Source of the DNA: Saprolegnia diclina VS20
Taxonomy: Eukaryota > Oomycota > Saprolegniomycetes > Saprolegniales > Saprolegniaceae
Direction of reading: 5' to 3'
Length of the DNA: 64,000 bases
Assembly (NCBI RefSeq): GCF_000281045.1
Contig: NW_008246070.1
Location: forward strand, 676,625 to 740,624
Made by a program: the position numbers and the translations under genes. This document shows, piece after piece, positions 21,112-31,215 of the stretch; position 1 is the first letter of the stretch; each line of letters begins with the position of its first letter. The notes below the pieces were generated by a model. It saw only the letters and a program-made list of their open reading frames with translations, was not told the origin of the DNA and made no database searches.

Positions 21112-23247
21112 ATGCTGTCACCCGTCGCGCTCTCGACTGCGGCCGTGATCTCGAGCACGATCGCTGCCAGCGTGCTCAGCGCCATCTACCTCCTCTGCCT
21201 CAAGCCCGGCAACCGCATCACCGCCCCAGAGACCTACGCGTCGCCGGACAACAGCGCGCTGCGCCCGGGCCACGGCGCCATCTACCGCGTCAACGACAAG
21301 TACCCGACGCCGGCCTTCCCCACGATGATTGAGAACCTCGCCAACACGGCGGCCAAGCACCCGGACGTCAACTTTATCGGCCACCGCGAGCTTGACGCCA
21401 ACGGGAAGGCGGGTCCGTTCGTGTGGGACTCGTACGCCAAGGGCTACGGCCGCATCCAAGCACTTGCGTCGGCGCTCGTGCACGAAAACATGATGCCGGC
21501 GAGCGAGAGCGGCCAGAAGATGCTGTGCATCTACATGCGCAACCGCCCCGAGTGGCTCCTTGCGCAGTACGCGGCGCTGTACGCGGGCGGCTGCATCTCG
21601 TGCCTCTACGACACGCTTGGCGCCTCCTCGGCCAAGTTTATCCTCAACCAAACCGAGGCGCCGACCGTCGTGTGCACGACCGCCGAGCTCAAGCACGTGC
21701 TCGAGATCAAGGCGGCGTGCCCCAAGATGGCCCACATTGTGCTCTGCGACGTGGCGACGGCGGACGCCGCCGACGTCGCGGCGGCCGCGGCCGTCGGCAT
21801 CAAGCTCTGGACGATGGCCGAGCTCGAGGCCATCGGCGCACGCCACCTCGTGGCCATGGCGCCAATCCACACGGACGACACGTGCTTCCTCATGTACACG
21901 AGCGGTACGACGGGCGACCCGAAGGGCGTGTGCATCAGCCACAAGAACCTCCTCACGTGCGCGCTGGGCGTCGAGATGCATTTGCGCAAGGGCAAGGCCG
22001 CCAACACGTTCAACAACGAAGCGCTGCACCTCTCGTACTTGCCGCTGCCCCACATTCTCGAGCAGCTGGTGCACTCGATTGTGATCTCGAAAGGCGGCGC
22101 GATCGGGTTTGCCCAGGGCCACACGGCCAAGATCCCTGATGACCTCTGCACCTTGCGCCCCACGGTCTTTATCACGGTCCCCCGCATGCTCAACAAAATT
22201 TACGACACGATCGTCGGCGGCGCGCGCGCGGCCGGCGGCATGAAGGCGCGCCTCTTTGAGCGCGCGATGCACACGAAGCTTGCCAACATGAAGCGCGGGT
22301 ACACGTCGCACCCGCTCTACGACAAGCTGGTCTTTTCCAAGATCCAGGCCAAGCTCGGCCTCGACCGCTGCTGCGCAGTCATCACGGGCTCGGCGCCGCT
22401 CGCCGACGACGTCATGGCGTTCTTCCGCATCGTGCTCGACTGCCCCGTCGTTGAGGGCTACGGGCAGTCCGAGTGCTGCGGCGCAGTCAACATCACGGAC
22501 GTGTTTGACCTCTCGACGGGCACGGTCGGGCCGCCGCTGCCGTCGTGCGAGATGAAGCTCGTGTCGGTGCCCGACATGGGCTACGAAGTGACCGACACGG
22601 TGCATGGCGACACCCAGATGCCGGTCAACGGCCGCGGCGAAATTTGCTACCGCGGGCCGACCATCTTTACGGGCTACTATAACGACCCGGAGAAGACCAA
22701 GGAAGCCGTGGATGACGAGGGCTGGCTGCACTCGGGCGACATTGGCGTCTGGACGCTCGACGGCCGACTCAAGATTGTCGACCGCAAGAAGAACATCTTC
22801 AAGCTCTCGCAGGGCGAGTACGTCGCCCCCGAGAAGATTGAAAACATCCTCAAGGTCAACCCGTACGTCGAGCAAATGTTTGCCTACGGCGACTCGCTCC
22901 ACTCGATGCTCGTGGGCATCGTCGTGCCCGACAAGCGCGAGCTCGAGACGCTCGCAGCCTCGCTCGGCATGACCGGCACCTTTGAAGAGCTCTGCGCTAA
23001 CGCGACGCTGACCGCGGCGGTCCAAAAGGACATGGCCGCGACCGGCAAGAAGGCCGGCCTCAACGGCTTCGAGACGGTCCGCGCGATCCACTTGCACCAC
23101 GAGCGCTTCTCGATCGAGAACGACCTCTTGACGCCGACGTTCAAGCTCAAGCGCAACGACGTCAAGAAGGCCTTTATGCAGCAGATCGACGCGCTCTACG
23201 AGAAGAGCGGCGACGTGGTCGCGGGCAAGAACGTCAAGCAGAATTAA
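21112..23247 (+). CDS. Long-chain acyl-CoA synthetase, tandem copy 1 (intronless)
   Basis: 711 aa from ATG 21112. This start places a hydrophobic membrane anchor first (VALSTAAVISSTIAASVLSA, then IYLLCL), as in the other three copies; an ATG at 21004 would add an atypical Arg-rich leader. It activates fatty acids with ATP and CoA via an acyl-AMP intermediate. ANL-superfamily motifs: YTSGTTGDPKGVCISHKNLL (P-loop, A3), LPLPHILEQLVHS, PTVFITVPRMLNKIYDTIVG, VEGYGQSECCGAVN (A5), GEICYRGPTIFTGYYNDPEK, GWLHSGDIGVWTLDGRLKIV (A7), DRKKNIFKLSQGEYVAPEKI (A8), and the C-terminal lysine region TPTFKLKRNDVKKAF. It ends KNVKQN with no PTS1 peroxisomal signal. It is the only copy without introns. Confidence 0.95.
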   Translation: MLSPVALSTAAVISSTIAASVLSAIYLLCLKPGNRITAPETYASPDNSALRPGHGAIYRVNDKYPTPAFPTMIENLANTAAKHPDVNFIGHRELDANGKAGPFVWDSYAKGYGRIQALASALVHENMMPASESGQKMLCIYMRNRPEWLLAQYAALYAGGCISCLYDTLGASSAKFILNQTEAPTVVCTTAELKHVLEIKAACPKMAHIVLCDVATADAADVAAAAAVGIKLWTMAELEAIGARHLVAMAPIHTDDTCFLMYTSGTTGDPKGVCISHKNLLTCALGVEMHLRKGKAANTFNNEALHLSYLPLPHILEQLVHSIVISKGGAIGFAQGHTAKIPDDLCTLRPTVFITVPRMLNKIYDTIVGGARAAGGMKARLFERAMHTKLANMKRGYTSHPLYDKLVFSKIQAKLGLDRCCAVITGSAPLADDVMAFFRIVLDCPVVEGYGQSECCGAVNITDVFDLSTGTVGPPLPSCEMKLVSVPDMGYEVTDTVHGDTQMPVNGRGEICYRGPTIFTGYYNDPEKTKEAVDDEGWLHSGDIGVWTLDGRLKIVDRKKNIFKLSQGEYVAPEKIENILKVNPYVEQMFAYGDSLHSMLVGIVVPDKRELETLAASLGMTGTFEELCANATLTAAVQKDMAATGKKAGLNGFETVRAIHLHHERFSIENDLLTPTFKLKRNDVKKAFMQQIDALYEKSGDVVAGKNVKQN

Positions 23248-23557
23248 GCATCCTTTATTAACTCATATCTAATTTCTCCACGTCGCTTGTTGGTCGACCA
23301 TTACCGCATCGCCCATGTCCATGTCCGCAGCACCAACGAGCGGCGGCAAGGTCCCGGCGGCGCCGTGGATGGTGGATAAGCAGGCAGCGAGAGCTCAGTG
23401 GCGTCACCGTGCTGCCAGCGTGACGCGACCAGCGGCGCAGCCTCCTGGGCACTGGCCACTGGCTCGGCGTGTCGGCGGTCGAAAGCCATATGGCAATCTG
23501 GTCATGCACGACAGCCTTTGCTGATTCCGCACAAGTCGACTTGCACAGAGAACGGCT
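23248..23557. other. Spacer between ACSL copies 1 and 2
   Basis: 310 bp between two same-strand genes. It must hold the 3' end of copy 1 and the promoter of copy 2. No motif stands out. Confidence 0.35.
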
Positions 23558-25813
23558 ATGGTGACGACGACGACAACGACGCTCGTGGCGTCGGCAGCGG
23601 CCGTCGGCCTCGGCGCGCTCGCGCTTAATGCGCTGCTGCCGTCGCCCGAGGTCACGACCCGCCCGAGTGTCTTTTGCGCGCCGGACGAGGCTTCGGCGAC
23701 GCCCGGGAGCGGCCCCATCTACCGCACGGCCGCCACGCTGAGCGTCTCGGCGCCGTACGAGACGATGCTCGCAGTCCTCGACGACCAAGTGGCCAAGTAT
23801 CCGGACGCCAACTTCCTCGGCCACCGACCGATCGATGCCAACGGCGAGGCCGGCGCGTACGTCTGGGCGTCGTATGCCCAGGTCTATGCGCGCGTCCAAG
23901 CCTTTGCGGCCGGCCTTCTCCACGAGAAGCTCCTCGCGCCGACGCCCGACGGCCTTCGTATGCTCTGCATCTACATGAAGAACTGTCCCAACTGGATCGT
24001 CGCCGAGTACGGCGCCTTCTACGGCGGCGCGACCGTCGTACCACTCTACGACACGCTCGGGTCGTCCTCAACGTCGTTCATCCTCCAGCACACGCACGCA
24101 AGCACAGTCGTCTGCTCCCGCAACGAGCTCATGGCCCTTCTCCGCGTCCGGTCGTCCGTGCCGTCGCTGACGACAATCATTCTCAGCGGCGACGTGACGG
24201 CCGACGACGAGGCCAGCGCGCGTGACGCCGGCGTGCGCCTCACGTCGATGGCCGCGATCGAAGCCATTGGCGCTGCCCACCCTGCACCGCGCGCCCCGCT
24301 TAACGCCAGCGCCATGGCCATCCTCATGTTCGTCGACCTTCTCGATGCATACTCATCCTGATCTAGGTACACGAGCGGCACGACGGGCGACCCGAAGGGC
24401 GTACCGCTCACGCACGCCAACATCCTCTTGTGCTCGTGCTCGAGCGACGCGCGCATCAAGTACCGCAAGTCCAAAGTCGCGCTCGAAGACCACCCGATCC
24501 ACCTCTCGTACCTGCCGCTGGCGCACATTGCCGAGCAGCTCGCCAAGACACTCACACTGCGCCACGGCGGGTCCCTCGGATTTTACCAAGGCGACCCGCT
24601 CAAGCTTATCGACGACCTCATCGCGCTGCGCCCGACCATCTTTGCCAGTGTCCCGCGCCTCCTCAACCGCGTGTACGACAAGGTCGTTGGCGCCGGCCTC
24701 AGCGCGGGCGGCCTCAAGGGCTGGCTCTTTGCGACCGCGCTCGCGACCAAGCTCGCCAACGTCGAGCGGGGCATCACGTCGCATTGGCTCTTCGACCGGC
24801 TCATTTTTGAAAAGGTACTCTCAGATAGTACATCAGTATCCGTCGAGATGCACACGATTGGTGTAGATCCGAGCCAAGCTCGGCCTGGACCGCGTCCAGT
24901 TTGTCATCACGGGCTCGGCGCCGCTCTCGTCGGACGTGGCCTCGTTCTACCGCGTGCTGCTCGACTGCCCCGTCGTCGAGGGCTACGGCCAAACCGAGTG
25001 CACGGGCGGCGCAACGGCGTCGGACCCGCGGGACTTTTCCGCGGGCAACGTCGGCACACCCTTCTCGTGCGTCGAGATGAAGCTCGTGTCGGTGCCGGAT
25101 ATGGGCTACGACGTGACCGACACGGTGCATGGCAGCATGGACGTTGCGGGCCGCGGTGAAATTTTCTACCGTGGCGCGACCGTCTTTGGCGGCTACTTCA
25201 AGAACCCGGAATTGACCAAAGAAGTGCTTGACGAGGAGGGTTGGCTGCACTCGGGCGACATTGGCGTCTGGACGCTCGACGGCCGGCTCAAGATTGTCGA
25301 CCGCAAGAAGAACATCTTCAAGCTCTCGCAGGGCGAGTACGTCGCCCCGGAGAAGATTGAAAACATCATTGCGTCGAGCGTCTTTGTGAACCAGTCGTTC
25401 GTGTACGGCGACAGCTACCACGCCATGGTGGTCGGTGTTATCGTGCCCGAAGAAACCGAGATCGCCGCGCTCGCAACGTCGCTCGGCATCTCAGGCACGT
25501 ACAAGGAGCTCTGCGCCCACCCCAAGGTATGTGAGGTCCATGTTGCTTCTTTGCTGAGTTGTCTCATGTGTAGATTGTTGCGCACGTCCTGAGCGACATT
25601 CAGCGTGTGAGCAAGACGAGTCAGCTGCTGGGCTTCGAGACGCTCCGTGGGATCGCGCTGCGCCCCGAGCTCTTTACGATTGAGGAAGGCCTCGTGACGC
25701 CGTCGCTCAAGCTCAAGCGGCAAGCGGCCAAGAAGATTTTCGCGGACGTTCTCGATCGTCTCTATGTCGAGACCAAGGACACGGTCGCTGGCAAGCAAAT
25801 CAAGCAGCAGTAG
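23558..25813 (+). CDS. Long-chain acyl-CoA synthetase, tandem copy 2
   Basis: join(23558..24327,24367..24814,24867..25526,25574..25813), 705 aa. Introns of 39, 52 and 47 nt keep the frame exactly. N-terminal hydrophobic anchor (TLVASAAAVGLGALALNALL). Motifs: YTSGTTGDPKGVPLTHANIL, LPLAHIAEQLAKTLTL, PTIFASVPRLLNRVYDKVVG, VEGYGQTECTGGATA, GEIFYRGATVFGGYFKNPEL, GWLHSGDIGVWTLDGRLKIV, DRKKNIFKLSQGEYVAPEKI and TPSLKLKRQAAKKIF. The second cysteine of the ECCG block found in copies 1 and 3 is replaced here (ECTGG). It ends KQIKQQ. All core adenylation motifs are intact, so it should be active. Confidence 0.95.
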
Positions 25814-26702
25814 GCTCGCATAGGATGACAGCATAAGAAGCTCGTCTCGTGATGTACAAATATGTCGCGAAGACTTTGCTGCCGTAATACGAGTGGCCGA
25901 GAGGTACGGGAATCGGGCGGCGCCGAGAACGAACGCTTGCTGCGACAAGAGGCTTGGGACCCGTAGACCAGCTGTGATCGACCAGTCGTGTGACTCGAAT
26001 TAGCTATAAATTGCGCTAAAGTGAGAGTTAAAATGTGCGGTTTGAACACGATTCCGAACCCTTGGAGTTGATTTTGGCGGTGCAAGATCGCGAATGGACC
26101 AATCACAGTGCATTGTGTATACAGCTGCTCGAATCAGATCACAGTATAGATCTGGGGGAAGCTCTGGCCATTGCCACGCAATAGACTTGGTACTTGTAGC
26201 AGCGCCGACCAAGTGCGCAGATTTCATTCAGACACAACGAAGGCCGGCACCATGGGGCTCAGCAATGTGCTAGCGTGTTCCACGGGCATTAGTAAATTAC
26301 TCTGCACGCTCAAGTCGTACTGCGTCGGTAGTAAGAGTCCGAGCTTTTTCCACGTGATCTGTTCTACAGCTACACAGCAGTGGCGAAACGAGTTTGTGTT
26401 GATCGTAAGACTGCGAAATCGAGCCTGCTGCCATCAGTGTACGTACGGCTTGGTCAAGCCGTACGTACACTGATGGCAGCAGGCTCGATTTAGGACGCTG
26501 CGCACTGGACGCTGCGGGGGACTGTGGCGAAGACAGACTCTGATTGGTCCGAAATGCGACATTGCACCTTTTTGACCAATCAAAGGCCGGACATGGCACA
26601 ACCTCCGAGGACAGATCCTTGAACCAGTTGGACAACGGCTTCAACTGAAGCCGGAAATAGGACCTCCTCATCAAAGGCAACTTTCACATCTCGTTCGTCG
26701 TC
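25814..26702. other. 889-bp spacer between ACSL copies 2 and 3, with long hairpin
   Basis: No supportable gene. AT-richer than the genes around it. It contains the perfect 36-bp inverted repeat listed separately at 26416-26491. Repeated attggtcc/gaccaat blocks (near 26095, 26544 and 26574) may be CCAAT-type or repeat remnants. Confidence 0.4.
26416..26491. repeat. Perfect 36-bp inverted repeat with 4-nt loop
   Basis: Arm 1 at 26416-26451 begins aaatcgagcctgctgccatc and ends gtacggctt. Arm 2 at 26456-26491 is its exact reverse complement. The loop is ggtc. RNA from either strand would fold into a 36-bp stem. It lies ~210 bp upstream of the ACSL copy 3 start. The near-zero loop is unlike the ends of a normal transposon and more like a fold-back element, a small-RNA precursor or a replication-derived palindrome. 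Confidence 0.95.
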
Positions 26703-29022
26703 ATGACCGACAGCGCCGGCTCCTTCCTCCTCCAGAGCAGCGTCCTCCTCGGCGTCGCTGGCCTCGCCTACACGCACCTGACATCGCGCGGCGACGTCGT
26801 CGCGCCGCCCGCCTCTTACTCGCAGCCCGACGACGCGACGGCCAAGCCTGGCCATGGACCCGTGTATCGCGACGGGCAGTTTCCCAAGCTCGATGTGCCT
26901 ACGACGCTGGCGCAATTGCACGAAACAACAGCCAAGCACCCGAAGCTCAACTTTCTCGGCCACCGCCCGATCGACGCCGACAGCAACGCCGGCCCGTACG
27001 AGTGGCAGTCGTACGAACAGGTATCCTCTTGACTCGCCTCTCGCTTCCGATCTATAGCGTTACGTAGGTCTACGCCCGCGTTCAGAACTTTGCGTCTGGC
27101 CTCGCGCACGAGGGCCTCGTAGCGCCGACGGCCGATGGGCACAAAATGCTCAGCATCTACATGCGCAACCGACCGGAGTGGGTCATTGCGCAGTTTGCAG
27201 CCTTTTACGCGCACGGCTTTATCGCGCCACTGTACGACTCGCTCGGCGCCGACTCGACCGAGTACATCCTCAACCAAACGCTCGTGCCGTCGGTCGTGTG
27301 CACGCGCAACGAGCTGCCATCGCTCGTCGCGCGCAAGCCGCAGGTCGCCACGCTGCGTCATGTGATCTTGTGCGACACGACGTCGCTGTCGCCCGACGAT
27401 GTAGCGTCGGCGTCGGCGGTCGGCCTCACGCTCTGGACGATGACGGGGCTTGAAGCCATTGGCGCTGCCCACCCGCTGCCGGGACTACCACCCCTTGTGA
27501 CGTCCGACACGGCCGTCCTCATGTAGGCGCAAACTGTGAGATTGTCGCGGTTACCAAGGTGATGGTGTAGGTACACGAGCGGCACGACGGGCGACCCGAA
27601 AGGTGTGCTGCTCACGCACGGCAACCTCCTCTCGGCGGCCATTGGCGTCGAAGAGCGTATTCTCCATGGCCAGGCGCTCGAGACGATGAACAACTTTCCG
27701 ATTTACTTTTCGTATCTGCCGCTGCCCCACGTGTTTGAGCAGCTCGCGCAGTTGGCTGTCGTCCAGTACGCTGGCAGCGTCGGCTTCTTCCAGGGCAACC
27801 CACTGCGCATCGTGGACGACCTCACGACGCTTCGACCGACGGCGTTTGCGTCCGTGCCGCGGCTGCTCAATAAGATTTACGACAAGATTGTCGGCGGTGC
27901 TCTCGCGGCCGGTGGTATCAAGGCGTGGCTCTTCCAGCGCGCACTGGACGCCAAGCTCGCGAACCTCCCGCTCGGTATTACGTCGCACCCGATCTACGAC
28001 CCGCTCATTTTCTCCAAGGTATATTTGCATGGTTTAGGACTTGAGTCATGTGATGTCGACTAGATCAAGGCCAAGATTGGGTTTGACCGCCTCGGCTACA
28101 TGCTCTGCGGGTCGGCGCCGTTGTCGCAGGACGTCATGGCGTTCTTCCAAGTGCTTTTGGGTGTGCCCATCTTTGAAGGTTATGGGCAAAGCGAGTGCTG
28201 CGGCGCGTCCAACGTGACGGACATTGCCGACTTTACCGGTGGCACAGTCGGCGCGCCGCTCTCGTCGGCCGAAATCAAGCTCGTCTCGGTGCCAGACATG
28301 GGGTACGACCACCGATAGCGCCTTGAAGTGTGCTGACGACAACCTGTAGGTACAATGTGAAGGACACGGTGCACGGCCTCAACGACCAGCAAATCCCCGT
28401 GAATGGCCGCGGCGAAATTTGCTACCGCGGCCCGAGCGTCTTTCAGGGGTATTTCAAGAACCCGACAATGACAAAGGAAGTGCTCGACGAGGACGGCTGG
28501 CTGCACTCGGGCGACATTGGCGTCTGGACGCTCGACGGTCGCCTCAAGATTGTCGACCGCAAGAAGAACATCTTCAAGCTCTCGCAGGGCGAGTACGTCG
28601 CCCCCGAGAAGATTGAAAACGTCATCAAGGGCAGCGTCTACATCAACCAGTCGTTTGTCTATGGCGACTCGCTCCACTCGGTGCTCATCGCGATCATTGT
28701 GCCCGAAGAAGCCGAGATTACCCGTCTCGCAGCGACCTTGAATGTAACCGGCACGTTTGCCGAGCTCTGCGCCCATCCTGCCATCAACGACGCGGTCCTT
28801 CAAGACATTGTGGCCGTCGGGAAGAAGGGAAAGCTCCACGGGTTCGAACTCATCAAGGCGCTGCTGCTGCACCCAGAGCCGTTTACTATTGAAAACAACC
28901 TCGCGACCCCAACGTTCAAGGTCAAGCGCAACGAAGTCAAAAAGGTGTTTGGCACCGAGATCCAGGCGCTGTATGCCAAGACGGGCGACGTTGTTGCGGG
29001 CAAAAACGTGAGCCAACAGTAG
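26703..29022 (+). CDS. Long-chain acyl-CoA synthetase, tandem copy 3
   Basis: join(26703..27020,27068..27522,27571..28018,28064..28302,28350..29022), 710 aa. Four introns of 45-48 nt; the sum is in frame. N-terminal anchor (SFLLQSSVLLGVAGLAYTHL). Motifs: YTSGTTGDPKGVLLTHGNLL, LPLPHVFEQLAQLAV, PTAFASVPRLLNKIYDKIVG, FEGYGQSECCGASNVTDIAD, GEICYRGPSVFQGYFKNPTM, GWLHSGDIGVWTLDGRLKIV, DRKKNIFKLSQGEYVAPEKI and TPTFKVKRNEVKKVF. It ends KNVSQQ. Two introns (after SYEQ and inside DMGY) are absent from the other copies, and the 3' intron of copies 2 and 4 is missing here. Complete motif set, so probably functional. Confidence 0.95.
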
Positions 29023-29427
29023 AAATTGATGAAAAATACAGCAGACATTGATGAAAATACTAGTAGTTGCATTTTGCGGATATATGTCGATATTTTGCAT
29101 ATTCACTGGCATCTCGGCAATGTCGTTGTCGACGTCCTTTCCAAACTGGTGGCAAAACGAAGAACATGTTGTCCGCTAAGTTGGTCGTGTAGTTGAATGA
29201 GATGACTTGGTGAAATAAACTCATATCATCACCGCAACAATACTGCTCGATGCAAGGACGTGGGTCGGGCGATGCTGCGACGTCTGCCGCATCTGCATGA
29301 TCGTAGCATGTACTGTTTCCAGCCCCAAAAAGCGGCAACTCGTTACAAGATCAGACATCACACTGTGTCATTTATGGCTCGTCACTACCCAGATCCGAGT
29401 CGATCGAGAGGGCCCCGACCAAGTGCC
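29023..29427. other. Spacer between ACSL copy 3 and the transposase-like gene
   Basis: 405 bp between convergent genes, AT-rich near the ACSL end. A direct repeat attgatgaaaa occurs at ~29024 and ~29048. I found no terminal inverted repeat pairing this side with the far side of the transposase gene. Confidence 0.35.
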
Positions 29428-31215
29428 TTACCAGTGTAGCGGTGTCTCGTGGCCGACACGCTGGATGTTGGGGACGCTGGGGCAAGCGGCGATAAGCGTC
29501 TCGGTCAGCTCCGTCCAAAGCTCCTTGTTCTGCTCCAAGGCCGCGATCTCCGTATAATCTGCGCGAGTCGGGAGGCGCTTGGGAAACGATGGGACGAGCT
29601 CGAACAAGCGTGGCAGTGTCGTCAGTTGGCGGTCGGGCCTCCGTGCAGCGTCTGAGCGCCCAACGCTCGCACCCATCGCGCGGATCGGTGGAACGTCGGG
29701 CGGGCTGCGGAGGATACGTTGATGCGGTCTCTCGGGACTCGGAGCATGCTGCGGCGGCCGCTCGGGACTTGTGATAACAACGTCTTCATCGACGTCGTGA
29801 GCAATTTTCAACTTGACGAGCGCTTCAAGCAGCGATGGCTCGAGGTACGAGACGGCGTCCTCGTCTTCGTTTGCGACGGTAGGGCTGGAGGCGTCGAGGC
29901 CGCCTTTGTTGAAGCCATTTTTGATCGCGTTTTTCGAGAGCGAGTCCCACGTGCTTTGCACCCACGCGGCGAGCTCGATGCGGTGGGGCGGCGCAAGGAC
30001 AAACGCGGTCGCTGGCGTGTGGTTAGCGACTTGGCCGCGGAGACTGTCGATCCAAATGCGGCGAAGGCGGTTGGTCAGCGTGTTCTTCCACACAACGTCG
30101 GCGGGCGGCGCGGGATGGAGGACCACGTTGATGGAGTCGGCATACGCTTGCACGTCCGAGGTCCAGTGTGCGTCCCAGAGAAGCAGCACTTTCGAGCTCA
30201 AATGCGCGCGACGGCCAAAGTGGAATCGGAGAAACGCGAGCGAGAGGTCGCTGTTCCAACTAGCCGTCGGGTTACCGTAGACGACACCGCCAGTCTCTTC
30301 TTGGATGATCTGCACGTTGCCCCACTCGGTCGTGTCAAACCCTTGGCGCACGTCAGGGCGATTCTCAGCGACCGACTTCATGACGAGGAAGAGGGGGTAT
30401 TTGTGGCCGTCTGCATCCCCGAGCAGCATGGCCGTGATGCGGTCCCTCTCCGAGCCACCGCACCGGACCCACGTAGTCACCGACCCCGCCGGCTTTGGGA
30501 TGTATTCGTAGTTGATGCCTACAAGGTATAGAATGGCCTTGCGACTACAAAGACTTGGTCGTCCTCTGAAGAGCGACCAAACTGCACCTGTCTGTTCGGC
30601 GCGGTAGATCTTGGTGATCTTGTGCTGTAGGCAGAGGGCGTCCATCTCGCGTTGAAGCGTGGATTCGCACTCGTCGACGAGGTCACTGCGCGTCGTCAAC
30701 AGGAGGTCGTGCTCTCGGAGGAAGCGTTCGAGCCACGTGTACGACGCGCTAAAGCCGGCCGAGACGCCGTGGTCGCAAGCGACTTCGACTGCCTTGAGGC
30801 GAATCATTTGCCGCGAGACGGGGACGCCACCCCCGCGCAGGTCCAAGACCCACAATTTGATCTGGTTCTCGGCCTCGGCTGGCAGGACCTTGCCGAGACC
30901 CTCACACCTGTAGTTGCGCTGACCTCGATACTTGGGATGGCCTGCGAAGAACGTGATCTGCGAGCGCTGCCGGTTGGCCCACGACGAGATCTTCTTTCGA
31001 ACAGCTTCGCGCTCTTTCGGCGTGAAGGCGGGAAAGAACTTGTCGATGGTTTGGCTCATCGAGCCGCACTTGTCGAGGAACGCGATGACGTCATACTTCT
31101 CTTCGTACGTGTGTGACGCGCTCACCACCGCTCTCTTGGGCCTCTTCTTGGAATTCTTGATTGACGGCCGGCCCGCCGGGTTGCTGGAGGGCCGCTTCGG
31201 TGCCGGCGCCATCAC
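29428..31215 (-). CDS. Pogo/Tigger-like DDE-superfamily transposase gene, intact 595-aa frame
   Basis: Single-exon 595-aa frame. The N-terminal third has a CENP-B/Tc5-type helix-turn-helix layout: basic leader (KKRPKRAVV), HTYEEKYDVIAFLDKCGSMS, then VSRQMIRLKAVEVACDHGVS and YTWLERFLREHDLLL. A DDE_1-type catalytic half follows: KIYRAEQTGAVWS (~200-214), KAILYLVGINYEYIPKPAGS, RITAMLLGDADGHKYPLFLV, KVLLLWDAHWTSD (~342-354) and HPAPPADVVWKNTLTNRLRR (~367-386). The usual first acid (NxDE) is replaced: AEQ at 206-208 has Glu in the Asp position and Gln after it. Asp348 and Asp373 are retained. A ~140-residue Pro-rich tail follows, ending SVPNIQRVGHETPLHW. No stop or frameshift is seen, and no terminal repeats were found at the flanks, so this may be a domesticated or immobile copy. 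Confidence 0.75.
   Translation of the reverse strand: MMAPAPKRPSSNPAGRPSIKNSKKRPKRAVVSASHTYEEKYDVIAFLDKCGSMSQTIDKFFPAFTPKEREAVRKKISSWANRQRSQITFFAGHPKYRGQRNYRCEGLGKVLPAEAENQIKLWVLDLRGGGVPVSRQMIRLKAVEVACDHGVSAGFSASYTWLERFLREHDLLLTTRSDLVDECESTLQREMDALCLQHKITKIYRAEQTGAVWSLFRGRPSLCSRKAILYLVGINYEYIPKPAGSVTTWVRCGGSERDRITAMLLGDADGHKYPLFLVMKSVAENRPDVRQGFDTTEWGNVQIIQEETGGVVYGNPTASWNSDLSLAFLRFHFGRRAHLSSKVLLLWDAHWTSDVQAYADSINVVLHPAPPADVVWKNTLTNRLRRIWIDSLRGQVANHTPATAFVLAPPHRIELAAWVQSTWDSLSKNAIKNGFNKGGLDASSPTVANEDEDAVSYLEPSLLEALVKLKIAHDVDEDVVITSPERPPQHAPSPERPHQRILRSPPDVPPIRAMGASVGRSDAARRPDRQLTTLPRLFELVPSFPKRLPTRADYTEIAALEQNKELWTELTETLIAACPSVPNIQRVGHETPLHW

Noticed and set aside
21118-23100. 660-codon minus-strand open frame opposite ACSL copy 1
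   Set aside because: Shadow caused by third-position GC bias. It has no motif, and similar but interrupted shadows occur opposite copies 2-4.
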